Assembly: GCA_027451645.1 (NCBI GenBank)
Contig: DAIDIX010000050.1
Span: 1 to 9,639, forward strand
Length of the DNA: 9,639 nucleotides
Direction of reading: 5' to 3'
From: Candidatus Dormiibacterota bacterium
GTDB lineage: Bacteria; Chloroflexota; Dormibacteria; Aeolococcales; Aeolococcaceae
Part shown: positions 1-6,949 of the stretch, piece by piece
How positions within the stretch are numbered: position 1 is the first letter of the stretch
Layout of the letters: every line of letters begins with the position of its first letter
The notes under the pieces: model-generated
Told to the model about the DNA's origin: nothing
Database searches by the model: none
The model's input: only the letters and a program-made list of their open reading frames with translations
Position numbers and translations under genes: made by a program

Positions 1-395
1 TTGAGTTTGAGTTCCCGGTCCCATAGATGTGGCGTACCTTCAAGTATCCCTCGGTAAAGGTCGAAAAGGGAAAGATCGTGGAGAATGGTGACTCCTGGAT
101 TCTGCCTCATGGGGCTGATCATCCAGCTATGGAAGAGATTGTGGTTCCCAAGATGATATAAATGGAGTTGTGGTGGATTGCGTAGTCCGCGAGCTATGTC
201 TTCAGGTGTCACACAGTCCACGCTCTCGGGTAATTCAACTGACAGTTCATTGGTTGTTGGAATCACAACAGTGGTTGGGAGCAATCTGCGAAATTCAAGC
301 AGCAGTTCATAGCCGTAGTTGGCAATTCCACTCTGCGCATTTGGCATGGGGCACCAATAGGCAACATGTGGATTGGAGTTCCTATTTCTCAGCAT
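1..395 (-). CDS. Glycosyltransferase family 4-like protein, N-terminal part (truncated by the window edge)
   Basis: Reading the minus strand from ATG at 395 gives 131 codons without a stop to the window edge, so only the N-terminal (acceptor-side) domain is present. The start MLRNRNSNPHVAYWCPMPNA is followed by QSGIANYGYELL, which resembles the first strand and glycine-rich loop of GT-B glycosyltransferases. Around residues 78-85 lies HLYHLGNH, and around 101-108 GVTILHDL. The pair 'LGN...H' and 'PGV.-LHD' is typical of a GT4 subfamily in polysaccharide loci. The start is 21 bases after the stop of the methyltransferase gene and in the same frame, with an in-frame TAA at 417-419, so no upstream ATG is possible. 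A GGAG lies 5 bases upstream. It would transfer a sugar from a nucleotide donor to the growing polymer in the cytoplasm; donor and linkage cannot be told. The C-terminal donor-binding domain lies outside the window. Confidence 0.85.
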   Translation of the reverse strand, partial: MLRNRNSNPHVAYWCPMPNAQSGIANYGYELLLEFRRLLPTTVVIPTTNELSVELPESVDCVTPEDIARGLRNPPQLHLYHLGNHNLFHSWMISPMRQNPGVTILHDLSLFDLYRGILEGTPHLWDRELKL

Positions 396-400
396 AAGTA

Positions 401-404
401 CTCC
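401..404 (-). promoter_or_regulatory. Ribosome binding site for the left-edge GT4 gene
   Basis: On the minus strand GGAG sits 5 bases before the ATG at 395, inside the 21-base gap after the methyltransferase stop. It supports this ATG over the ATG overlapping the TAA at 417, whose frame closes after 11 codons. Confidence 0.5.
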
Positions 405-416
405 AGTTGATCTCCA

Positions 417-1751
417 TTACACTAGAGCATTGCGTGCGACAATCGCATAGTCTTCAGGCGCCAGAAAACTCTGTTGAATCATGTCAAAGAGAGATGAAAA
501 TGCTGCAGGCAAATGTTGCATTTCTTCGATTGGAACTGGTTGCCACCAAGTGTCGCGCCTGAATCTGCGAGTTTCAATTTCATCAAATCCTACAGAATGC
601 ACCATGAACTCTAGCAACTGAGGAGGTAATGGTGCTACATGTGTAGGATCAAAGTAGAATTTGCATGAGCCTACAAGGACGTTCTCAGGGTTTGGAGTTT
701 CCAAAATGATGAGTCCCCCTGGTATCAATGCCCGGGAGCACAGGCCAAGAAAGCGAACAATAGTTGCGCCATCGAAGTGCTCAACCACATGTATCGCGGT
801 AATTGCGCTTATTGAACTTGGTTTCACTGTGGAGAGATGATTGAATATGTCATCCAGACGGATGTCAAGACCCTGAGAGTGTCCGTGCTCCACAGACAGT
901 TCATTCTGGTCGATGCCGTATGCCTGCACTTCTGAGTCCTTGAGAAGTTGGAGGAGGTCTCCTCTGCCACAGCCAAGGTCAAGAACAGGAAATCCAGACC
1001 TTGATGCGTTCACGAGATCATCCAGGTAAACGGCAAGTCTTTCACGAATTTCCGCTGAAGGGCCCCGGAATGAATCCTGGAGGGCGAGATATGAGTCCTG
1101 CCAAGTGTCCGATCCAGAAAGGAGGTCTACAGGTGTAGAGGATTCATCTTCAGCTATGGCTGGGGTGAATTGTGATGTCTTTTTCTGCAGTATGCCAAGC
1201 AAGGTCCGGGTTTGTGCCTGCAGGTAGTGCAATTCATGGGAGCTGGTTTCAAACTTACTAAGTGCTTCATGAACTGATTCAGACATGCTTGTCGACCCCT
1301 TCGAAACGTGAGAAAGCCGCTCCTCATACTGGGCCAGTGTAGAGGTCTGAGCAGATATGTGTCCTTCCAGCTCCGCGTGGAGTTCCTGCACTTGAATGGT
1401 TAGGTCACTGCTATCACTTTGCAGTCGTGCCATCTGGGAAGCGAGTTCCAGGTCAATCTGCCGCAGGCCGGAATTCACCCGTTCAATGATGGAAGTTGCT
1501 TCAAGTGCTACCTGATTGATGCGGTTGCGGTCTGAAATGTGGCTCTGCTCTGACTGATGGGCGAGTGCTTCGACTGCCTGGACGATTGCATCATTGAACA
1601 GCAGCTGACGATACAGGAATGGACGGCACAGTCTGTAGACTATCCGCTTGAGGAATCGGCCACGGGTTCCCTTTGGTATCGGGATGCCGAGCATCCTATT
1701 GTGCTGAGCAGCAGATATGTTCTCTGTATATTCATCAATAGGTTGTGGCAT
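417..1751 (-). CDS. SAM-dependent class I methyltransferase with N-terminal helical/coiled-coil region
   Basis: The predicted protein has 444 residues. Residues about 55-195 are rich in heptad-like E, Q, L, I and S with almost no proline, as expected of a long helix or coiled coil. A flexible stretch follows (196-215), then the catalytic domain. Motif I is LDLGCGRGD (257-265). The acidic residue that would bind the SAM ribose is D281 in YGID. Motif IV-like HVVEHFD is at 321-327, and ETPNPENVLVG is at 351-361. The latter block, with FYFDPTH (365-371) and PLPP, is characteristic of a methyltransferase family in LPS and exopolysaccharide clusters. It probably methylates a sugar or the polymer end at the membrane face; the substrate is inferred only from context. 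An ATG at 1859 would overlap the upstream gene by 86 bases and add a non-conserved tail, so ATG 1751 is preferred, 22 bases after that gene's stop. No good ribosome site is seen; M20 (1694) is an alternative start. Confidence 0.85.
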   Translation of the reverse strand: MPQPIDEYTENISAAQHNRMLGIPIPKGTRGRFLKRIVYRLCRPFLYRQLLFNDAIVQAVEALAHQSEQSHISDRNRINQVALEATSIIERVNSGLRQIDLELASQMARLQSDSSDLTIQVQELHAELEGHISAQTSTLAQYEERLSHVSKGSTSMSESVHEALSKFETSSHELHYLQAQTRTLLGILQKKTSQFTPAIAEDESSTPVDLLSGSDTWQDSYLALQDSFRGPSAEIRERLAVYLDDLVNASRSGFPVLDLGCGRGDLLQLLKDSEVQAYGIDQNELSVEHGHSQGLDIRLDDIFNHLSTVKPSSISAITAIHVVEHFDGATIVRFLGLCSRALIPGGLIILETPNPENVLVGSCKFYFDPTHVAPLPPQLLEFMVHSVGFDEIETRRFRRDTWWQPVPIEEMQHLPAAFSSLFDMIQQSFLAPEDYAIVARNALV

Positions 1752-1773
1752 GGTGCGATTCGATGTGTTGCTG

Positions 1774-3456
1774 CTATGAGGCAAGCATCCTTTGATTGAG
1801 TTGTTGGAGTGGCTGCAAGGCTGGCTCGGGCAGCCCAGTGTTGGAGTACACATCACCAAGCTGTGTGTATGAGTATATCTGGATATGGGTCAGCTGCACT
1901 GGAGCAGTGGTCGAGAGCAGGAGGTTGTAGTCTTGACTCTTCCCGATGTGGCAGACCAGGTTCACTTGCGTGCTGGACGTGGACACATCAACTCTGCGGG
2001 TACAATACTGGCCAACACTCACTGTCACGGCAGAACGTCCGGAAATGGCAGATGCTGCGAATGAGACAGTCACTGTATCAGTGGCATTTGGATAGGAATT
2101 GGCATAGAGAGGGATGCTCTGGGCAATCGACGAGCCTGCAGGGATTTCAGCTACGGTATGGCCATTGGGGTCAACTGTTGTTGTGACATTGCCGATTGTG
2201 GACCAGGAAGACAGCCCGAGGGCAAAATCCGGGTTGTAGACAATGTTCGCGTTGTAGTCGCGATATGTCCATATCGCGTAGCCAGTGGTCTTGTCTGCAA
2301 CTGTGGGTGTCGCAGCTGTGACAAAGCCAGGCACTGAGGAAATGTTCAAATGGGCATTCGAAGCATTGGCAGGGGTATTGTCATACAGCTGGAACTCATA
2401 GATGAGAAGTTTCCTTCCACCAGACTGCGATCGTACACGCGACAGGACCTGCTGCAAGCCCACTAGCGCCTGGTCCACGGTTTCAATACGTCCATCCTGC
2501 GAGCCCATATACGGGTTGTAGTAGATTCCTGTTACCGCAGTCCCTGGCAACCTGTAGGTAATGTCGTGGGAGAATGCACCTACCTGGCTTGTACCGTTGA
2601 AGAGCGGATCCTCGTCAACACGGGTCTCCATTGTCAGTCCGGGAAAGAGCTTGAGGGCCGGTGTGAATATGCGGTGAATGAGCTGATAGTCCCAGAATGC
2701 ATAGAACAATCTGAAGGATGGGGAGGTCTCAACTGGTGTTGGAATATCGTTCCAGTTGGCAAAATGTTCGTGGTACAGGCTGTTTACCGAGTTCAGCTTG
2801 TAGTGTTGAGAAAGCCAACTATCAAAGCCGGTACTCTTGGCAAGCTGGAGACGCTGCGAGATGGTAGATGCCTGCTTTGCATCCAGCACGATGGACTGGA
2901 AATCCTCCCATGAAACGTATCCACCCCAGAAGTTCGGGAACTTCTTCGCATCTGAATAGATCTTCGAGACATACGATTTCCATGCACTGTAGACGGAGTC
3001 ACTGGTAAACACACTCGTGAAGCGCTGGTTCCCAGGCTGCTGGTCACCAGGGTACATATCCCATTCGTAACTGATGCGGAGGAGTACCCCAAGTCCAGCC
3101 TGCTTCGCATCCTGAATCACGGTGTTGAGCCGGTTGAACGCCTGGCTGTTGAACGAGTTGGCGTTCAGATCTGGCTGGAAATATCCCCAGGGGACAACAA
3201 GCACAACAGCGTTGAAGCCATTGTCTTTCATCGTCTGGAAGTCCGCTGGCGCATAGGAAAGGTCAGATGCCCAGAAATCAACGGGCCATGAGTTCCCGAA
3301 GTACGTTGCTGCTGCGATCTTGCGCACAGGTGGCAGTGGTGGGGATGTCTTGGAAACCGCAGAACACGCAGAGGTTATAAGGGATACCCCAAGCAGCGTG
3401 GCAAGAAGTACTCCACGAGCTTTCCTACGCCACAAGTTGTTGAACCTGACTGCCAC
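1774..3456 (-). CDS. Predicted lipoprotein, glycoside-hydrolase-like TIM barrel with C-terminal carbohydrate-binding-like domain
   Basis: The product has 560 residues. A signal peptide (basic residues 4-14, hydrophobic 16-28) ends in LITSAC, a permissible lipobox, so C31 is the likely lipidated residue. A proline-rich linker follows. Residues about 48-400 look like a clan GH-A type barrel: FWASDLSYAPADFQTMKDNG (61-80, 'the agent must find its path' helix), VLVVPWGYFQPD (85-96), VLLRISYEWD (124-133), YVSWEDF (180-186), LLIYEFQLYDN (350-360) and GYAIWTYRDY (392-401). E184 and E354 are the best candidates for acid/base and nucleophile. Residues about 405-535, starting NPDFALGLSSW, resemble a jelly-roll carbohydrate-binding module, with C485 and C502 able to form a disulfide. 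It should act outside the cytoplasm, perhaps cleaving or editing the polymer made by its neighbours, as PslG-type hydrolases do. The substrate is unknown. Start is GTG with a strong ribosome site. Confidence 0.75.
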   Translation of the reverse strand: MAVRFNNLWRRKARGVLLATLLGVSLITSACSAVSKTSPPLPPVRKIAAATYFGNSWPVDFWASDLSYAPADFQTMKDNGFNAVVLVVPWGYFQPDLNANSFNSQAFNRLNTVIQDAKQAGLGVLLRISYEWDMYPGDQQPGNQRFTSVFTSDSVYSAWKSYVSKIYSDAKKFPNFWGGYVSWEDFQSIVLDAKQASTISQRLQLAKSTGFDSWLSQHYKLNSVNSLYHEHFANWNDIPTPVETSPSFRLFYAFWDYQLIHRIFTPALKLFPGLTMETRVDEDPLFNGTSQVGAFSHDITYRLPGTAVTGIYYNPYMGSQDGRIETVDQALVGLQQVLSRVRSQSGGRKLLIYEFQLYDNTPANASNAHLNISSVPGFVTAATPTVADKTTGYAIWTYRDYNANIVYNPDFALGLSSWSTIGNVTTTVDPNGHTVAEIPAGSSIAQSIPLYANSYPNATDTVTVSFAASAISGRSAVTVSVGQYCTRRVDVSTSSTQVNLVCHIGKSQDYNLLLSTTAPVQLTHIQIYSYTQLGDVYSNTGLPEPALQPLQQLNQRMLAS

Positions 3457-3461
3457 TATGC

Positions 3462-3468
3462 CCTCCCC
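3462..3468 (-). promoter_or_regulatory. Strong ribosome binding site for the lipoprotein hydrolase gene
   Basis: The minus strand reads AAGGGGAGGGCATAGTG. The GGGGAGG core lies 5 bases before the GTG at 3456 and fixes that non-ATG start. It sits in the 50-base gap after the stop of the GT2-GT4 gene, so the hydrolase is probably transcribed with it but has its own efficient initiation site. Confidence 0.75.
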
Positions 3469-3506
3469 TTGCGATAGTCACACACTTTCCTCTCTAAGGG
3501 ACGATA

Positions 3507-5795
3507 TCAAATCGATGGCTCCCAAGGATGGGAAAGCCTGAGTTCACTGAACATGGTCTGGAATTTCGACGAAACTGCTTCCGGGGAGAATTCGTCCTGG
3601 ATCTTCTGGATGCCATTTGCGGAGAGTTCGCTCCAGGCCTTTGCGTCATCATAGACCCCGAGAATGCGTGCAGCGAACTCATCCGGTGAGAGGGAGTCGA
3701 CGATGACTGCATCATAGCCATCGATGAGTTTCATTCCCTCAGCACCGTACTGGGTGGTTATTGCGGGAAGCCCACGGGAGATGCTGTCCCCTATCTTCCC
3801 TTTCACTCCTGCGCCAAAGCGCAAAGGTGCAACACTGAACCTGTGGGTGCTGTGGAGTTCATGAAGATCCTGGATCCATCCCAGTACATTGACCTGTGGA
3901 TACTGGTCTGCCAGTTGCCGAACCTTGCTGGGACAGTTGCTTCCAACGAGGGTGAGGGTGACCTTCGGATTGTGTTTCCAAACCCGGGGCATGATCTCAT
4001 TGGTCAGCCAGAGTGCGGCATCGACATTCGGTGGGTGGTTGTAGTTTCCGACAAACAGCAGACCTTCCCGGTCAGCAAATCCTGGGCTGTGGTGGTCGAC
4101 ATTGTGAATGTTGGGAATGACGAAGATTGGCTTGTCAATCCCGTAGGACGTGAGCACAGTGCGCTCTTCCTCTGACACCACCACGGTTGCATCTGTCTTG
4201 TTTGAGCAGGCAAGTTCCACAAAGAACATGTGTCGTGCCTCTCGATGGACAGCTTCATCCTCTTCAACGGTTGCCTGGCGCTTGAGACGGATGTGGTGCA
4301 GATCCACCGTGTCATAGAGGATCTTGGCATTCGGGCAGTGGCGGCGGATGAAATCGATGTACCCTGCAGCAGGATTCGGGCGACTGAGGAATGCGAGGAC
4401 AAGTTCCTCGCCAAGTTCCTTGAGAAAGCGCTCCCTGTCCTGCGATGCGGGTAGCACATGCACACCCATCTGTTGCAGTGCATGTTCGTACTCGTTGTCG
4501 TGATACTGGATGCCTGGCGCGAACGTGACGCGAAATCCCTGTTTGACAAAGAGTTTGAGGATCTCTGTCATGCGAACGCTGCCAGAATCCTGGTCGGGTG
4601 TTGGAATGCAGTGATCTGCCACAAGGATGTGCCCCTTCGGCGCTGGCCAGCTTGCCACCCGGGGGGACTGGCTTCCAGGAGCGTGGTGGCTCTCAAGTTC
4701 CGTGCGCCACTTCTTGACAAACTTGTGGCGATTGATCTCCTGGTACTTCTTGATCCCTTTTGTGATGTCTGTACCGTGGGAGACGCCCTCGATGTGGGTG
4801 ACGACAGAATCAGGCTGGTACAGAACGCGGAACCCGAGCTTTCTTGCAGCAAAGGCAAGATCAGAGTCCTCATAGTAGGCTGGAACGTACTGGGTGTCAA
4901 AACCGCCGAGTGTGTCAAAGATGGACTTTCTGACCAGAAGACACGCTGCGGAGCAGTAGTGTGCATCGCGAAGGAAGTTGTACATCCGATTCTTCGGATC
5001 ATCACACCGTCCATAGCTGAATCCGGTGCCATCACTCCAAAGCGCACCACCTGCTTCCTGAAGGATGCCATCCTCACTGAGGAGCTTGGATCCGACAATG
5101 CCGATCGCGGGATCACTGTCCGCTGTTCGCACAAGCGTGTCGCACCAGCCAGGAGACAGTATGGTGTCATTGTTGAGGAGCAGGACATAGGTGCTGTCCT
5201 TGATTGCCTTCAGCCCTGCATTGACTGAAAGCAGGTACCCCTGATTCCTGTCATTTCGAACAACACGCACCCCCTCAATTTGCGGGAGGTATTCCCTCGT
5301 CCTGTCTGTTGAGGCATCGTCAACCACAACAATCTCGAACGGCATGGATGGCATGTGCTCATGCAGGGATCGCAGGCATTGGGCAGTAATATGCCACTTG
5401 TTGAAGACAGGTATTACTATCGACACCCTGGGATGATCGAATGCCGGGAACGAGGGGAGATTGGTTGTCTCATCGCGGAGCTGAATTTTGCGTCTGTTCG
5501 CAGCGACCATCTTCCGGAGGGAGTAATCCAGGATCCGCTTGCGCAGTGAGCGCTCTGGGGCTATCCGGTTGATGATATTTACTGCACGTTTGCCGACACG
5601 GAGTTCACGGGATCGGGTGTAGATCTGGTACCGCTCCTGGTACAGACCAAGGATGTCAAGAACTTCACTATAGGCCCAGTATGTGGATTCCTGGTAGGCC
5701 TTGGATTCCGCTGCCTTGAAATGTGCTTCCTCAAGTGATGAGAGATCCTCACTTGTTGGTGCTGGGAAATCAATGGTGAGCGGTTGTTCTGCCAT
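3507..5795 (-). CDS. Bifunctional glycosyltransferase: GT2 domain fused to GT4 domain
   Basis: The 762-residue product carries two glycosyltransferase domains. Residues 1-120 are mostly helical and charged, with no recognised domain. The GT2 (GT-A fold) domain covers about 122-365: VSIVIPVFNKW (124-134), EIVVVDDASTD (154-164), LLLNNDT (205-211, the DXD-equivalent) and AYYEDSDLAF (306-315) with the catalytic ED at 309-310. Around 386-395 KGHILVADHC opens a second Rossmann-like unit. The GT4 (GT-B) domain ends with the donor-site signature APLRFGAGVKGKIGDSISRG (656-675) and GAEGM (684-688). Two heads suggest that it adds two consecutive sugars to the repeat unit. No transmembrane segment is visible, so it should be cytoplasmic and membrane-associated. 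The ATG at 5795 has no Shine-Dalgarno match; the leader holds a possible hairpin. Composition, about 52% GC in a sampled line, lies between left and right neighbours. Confidence 0.92.
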   Translation of the reverse strand: MAEQPLTIDFPAPTSEDLSSLEEAHFKAAESKAYQESTYWAYSEVLDILGLYQERYQIYTRSRELRVGKRAVNIINRIAPERSLRKRILDYSLRKMVAANRRKIQLRDETTNLPSFPAFDHPRVSIVIPVFNKWHITAQCLRSLHEHMPSMPFEIVVVDDASTDRTREYLPQIEGVRVVRNDRNQGYLLSVNAGLKAIKDSTYVLLLNNDTILSPGWCDTLVRTADSDPAIGIVGSKLLSEDGILQEAGGALWSDGTGFSYGRCDDPKNRMYNFLRDAHYCSAACLLVRKSIFDTLGGFDTQYVPAYYEDSDLAFAARKLGFRVLYQPDSVVTHIEGVSHGTDITKGIKKYQEINRHKFVKKWRTELESHHAPGSQSPRVASWPAPKGHILVADHCIPTPDQDSGSVRMTEILKLFVKQGFRVTFAPGIQYHDNEYEHALQQMGVHVLPASQDRERFLKELGEELVLAFLSRPNPAAGYIDFIRRHCPNAKILYDTVDLHHIRLKRQATVEEDEAVHREARHMFFVELACSNKTDATVVVSEEERTVLTSYGIDKPIFVIPNIHNVDHHSPGFADREGLLFVGNYNHPPNVDAALWLTNEIMPRVWKHNPKVTLTLVGSNCPSKVRQLADQYPQVNVLGWIQDLHELHSTHRFSVAPLRFGAGVKGKIGDSISRGLPAITTQYGAEGMKLIDGYDAVIVDSLSPDEFAARILGVYDDAKAWSELSANGIQKIQDEFSPEAVSSKFQTMFSELRLSHPWEPSI

Positions 5796-5906
5796 GTGTG
5801 TGGGATTGAAGCGGGATCGGAAATGAATTCCACCTATGATCCCGATTACGTAATCTTAACACAGCAGGAGCACGTCATAGCGCGATTATGTACGACTTCA
5901 CCCTGC
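5796..5906 (-). promoter_or_regulatory. Leader of the GT2-GT4 gene: 12-bp palindrome, hairpin and weak -10 candidates
   Basis: This 111-base gap is the largest inside the minus-strand run. It contains a perfect palindrome GATTACGTAATC (5844-5855). An inverted repeat CGGGATC / GATCCCG (5812-5818 and 5838-5844) encloses a 19-base loop; in the minus-strand transcript the loop holds AGGTGG (5830-5835), an SD-like element. Possible -10 hexamers are CATAAT (5886-5891) and TAAGAT (5853-5858), the latter touching the palindrome. No convincing -35 is seen at 15-18 bases. Regulation here is inference; the gap may simply be an untranslated spacer. Confidence 0.3.
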
Positions 5907-6935
5907 CTAGATCGTTCCTGCCTGTATGGCATCGCGTATCCAGGGAATGAGTTCATCAAGCATGGTGTCAAGGGTGGTCCTCGCCTCAAACCCGAGCAGC
6001 TGCTTTGCCTTCTCGACTGAGGGAACACGCTTCTGCACATCGTAGGTGAACGGATCATCGATGACGTGGGAAAAGGGCACGTCCGGGCCATGCACCTTCG
6101 TCCAGATGAGTTCCGCAAGCTCCAGGACTGTTGTGGAGGTTGCAGTCGAGATGTTGAAGTCCTCATTGAGGGCAGCAGGATGATCGAGGGTGAGCACAAT
6201 TCCTTCCGCGAGATCCCCACCGTACGTGTAATGGCGGATCTGGTGCCCGTTTCCAAGGATGTGAAGGGGGTTTTGCCCCTTGAGCACCTTCTGCACGAGG
6301 TCGGGCACGACATGGCTCATTGCAAGGCTCACGTTTCCGCTTGCGATCTCGACATCCCCCCGTGCCCTGCGCTCCCCGATGCCGACGCAGTTGAAGGGTC
6401 TGATGATCGTGTACGGCAGTCCGTACTGGTCATGGGCTGCATGGGCAAAATACTCCACAGCAAGCTTCTGGAAGCCGTATGAGGACCTTGGAGGGGGGAC
6501 TTCGAACTGCTGGCCCTCAAGGGAAGGCCAGGTTGCCGTGGATTCAAACACCATTGACGAGGAGAGGTACGTCACCTTCTGGAGCGGTCCTCCCTCCTTC
6601 CGTGCAGCAATTGCTGCATCGCATTCCGCAGCAATGATCCGCTCGTTTGTTGCGAGGAGATCATACGCATAGGTATGGAAGTACGAGATCCCCCCAATCA
6701 TGGCAGCACCGGCAATGAAGTGGTCACACTCGCCAAGAAGCGAGGTGAGGAGCTCCGTGTCACGGGCATCGCCCTCCACGAGGCGGAACCGGGGATCGTC
6801 ATCATACGTCCTTGCGATGTGTCCGTACTTTGAGTAGTTGTCGAGACCAATGACGGTGTATCCCTTCCGGAGGAGCTCCTCGACAACATAGCCCCCGATG
6901 AAGCCTGCGGAACCAGTGACAAGCACAGTGGACAT
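5907..6935 (-). CDS. NAD(P)-dependent nucleotide-sugar epimerase/dehydratase (extended SDR family)
   Basis: The 342-residue product has the normal length for an extended short-chain dehydrogenase acting on nucleotide sugars. The N-terminal cofactor motif is VTGSAGFIGG (6-15, GxxGxxG). A negatively charged D32 after the second strand favours NAD. D56 sits in VEGDARD, and the active-site region has LSSSMVF (124-130) with Y153 and K157 (YGFQK), the YxxxK pair. RPFNCVGIGE (179-188) and RHYTYGGDLAEG (234-245) are typical substrate-side motifs of UDP-glucose 4-epimerase-like enzymes. It would interconvert or modify a UDP-, GDP- or dTDP-sugar in the cytoplasm; which one cannot be told. ATG 6935 is preferred because the reading frame's earlier ATG gives an arginine- and serine-rich tail lying antiparallel to the neighbouring gene, while AAGGAG lies 8 bases before 6935. 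The upstream glycosyltransferase stop overlaps this ribosome site, so the two are probably translationally coupled. Confidence 0.93.
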   Translation of the reverse strand: MSTVLVTGSAGFIGGYVVEELLRKGYTVIGLDNYSKYGHIARTYDDDPRFRLVEGDARDTELLTSLLGECDHFIAGAAMIGGISYFHTYAYDLLATNERIIAAECDAAIAARKEGGPLQKVTYLSSSMVFESTATWPSLEGQQFEVPPPRSSYGFQKLAVEYFAHAAHDQYGLPYTIIRPFNCVGIGERRARGDVEIASGNVSLAMSHVVPDLVQKVLKGQNPLHILGNGHQIRHYTYGGDLAEGIVLTLDHPAALNEDFNISTATSTTVLELAELIWTKVHGPDVPFSHVIDDPFTYDVQKRVPSVEKAKQLLGFEARTTLDTMLDELIPWIRDAIQAGTI

Positions 6936-6943
6936 GGAGTTTT

Positions 6944-6949
6944 CTCCTT
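6944..6949 (-). promoter_or_regulatory. Ribosome binding site for the epimerase, overlapping the upstream stop codon
   Basis: The minus strand reads TGAAGGAGAAAACTCCATG. The TGA of the GT2 gene (6949-6951) shares its last base with AAGGAG, which is 8 bases before ATG 6935. This fixes the start and implies that a ribosome ending the GT2 gene lands on the epimerase site. Confidence 0.75.

Noticed and set aside
170..397. Open frame of 75 codons on the plus strand at the left edge
   Set aside because: It lies antisense to the GT4 N-terminal frame that shows family motifs; its own translation resembles nothing.
1752..1859. N-terminal extension of the methyltransferase from 1859
   Set aside because: It overlaps the hydrolase gene by 86 bases and gives a Cys/Ser-rich stretch unlike the rest.
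4458..5228. Plus-strand open frame of 256 codons
   Set aside because: It is wholly antisense to the GT2-GT4 gene, whose motifs are clear in the other strand; its translation is rich in Cys and Val with no domain signature.
5812..5844. Hairpin after the epimerase as a transcription terminator
   Set aside because: The stem is short with a 19-base loop and is not followed by a T tract on the minus strand; it is better treated as a leader structure.
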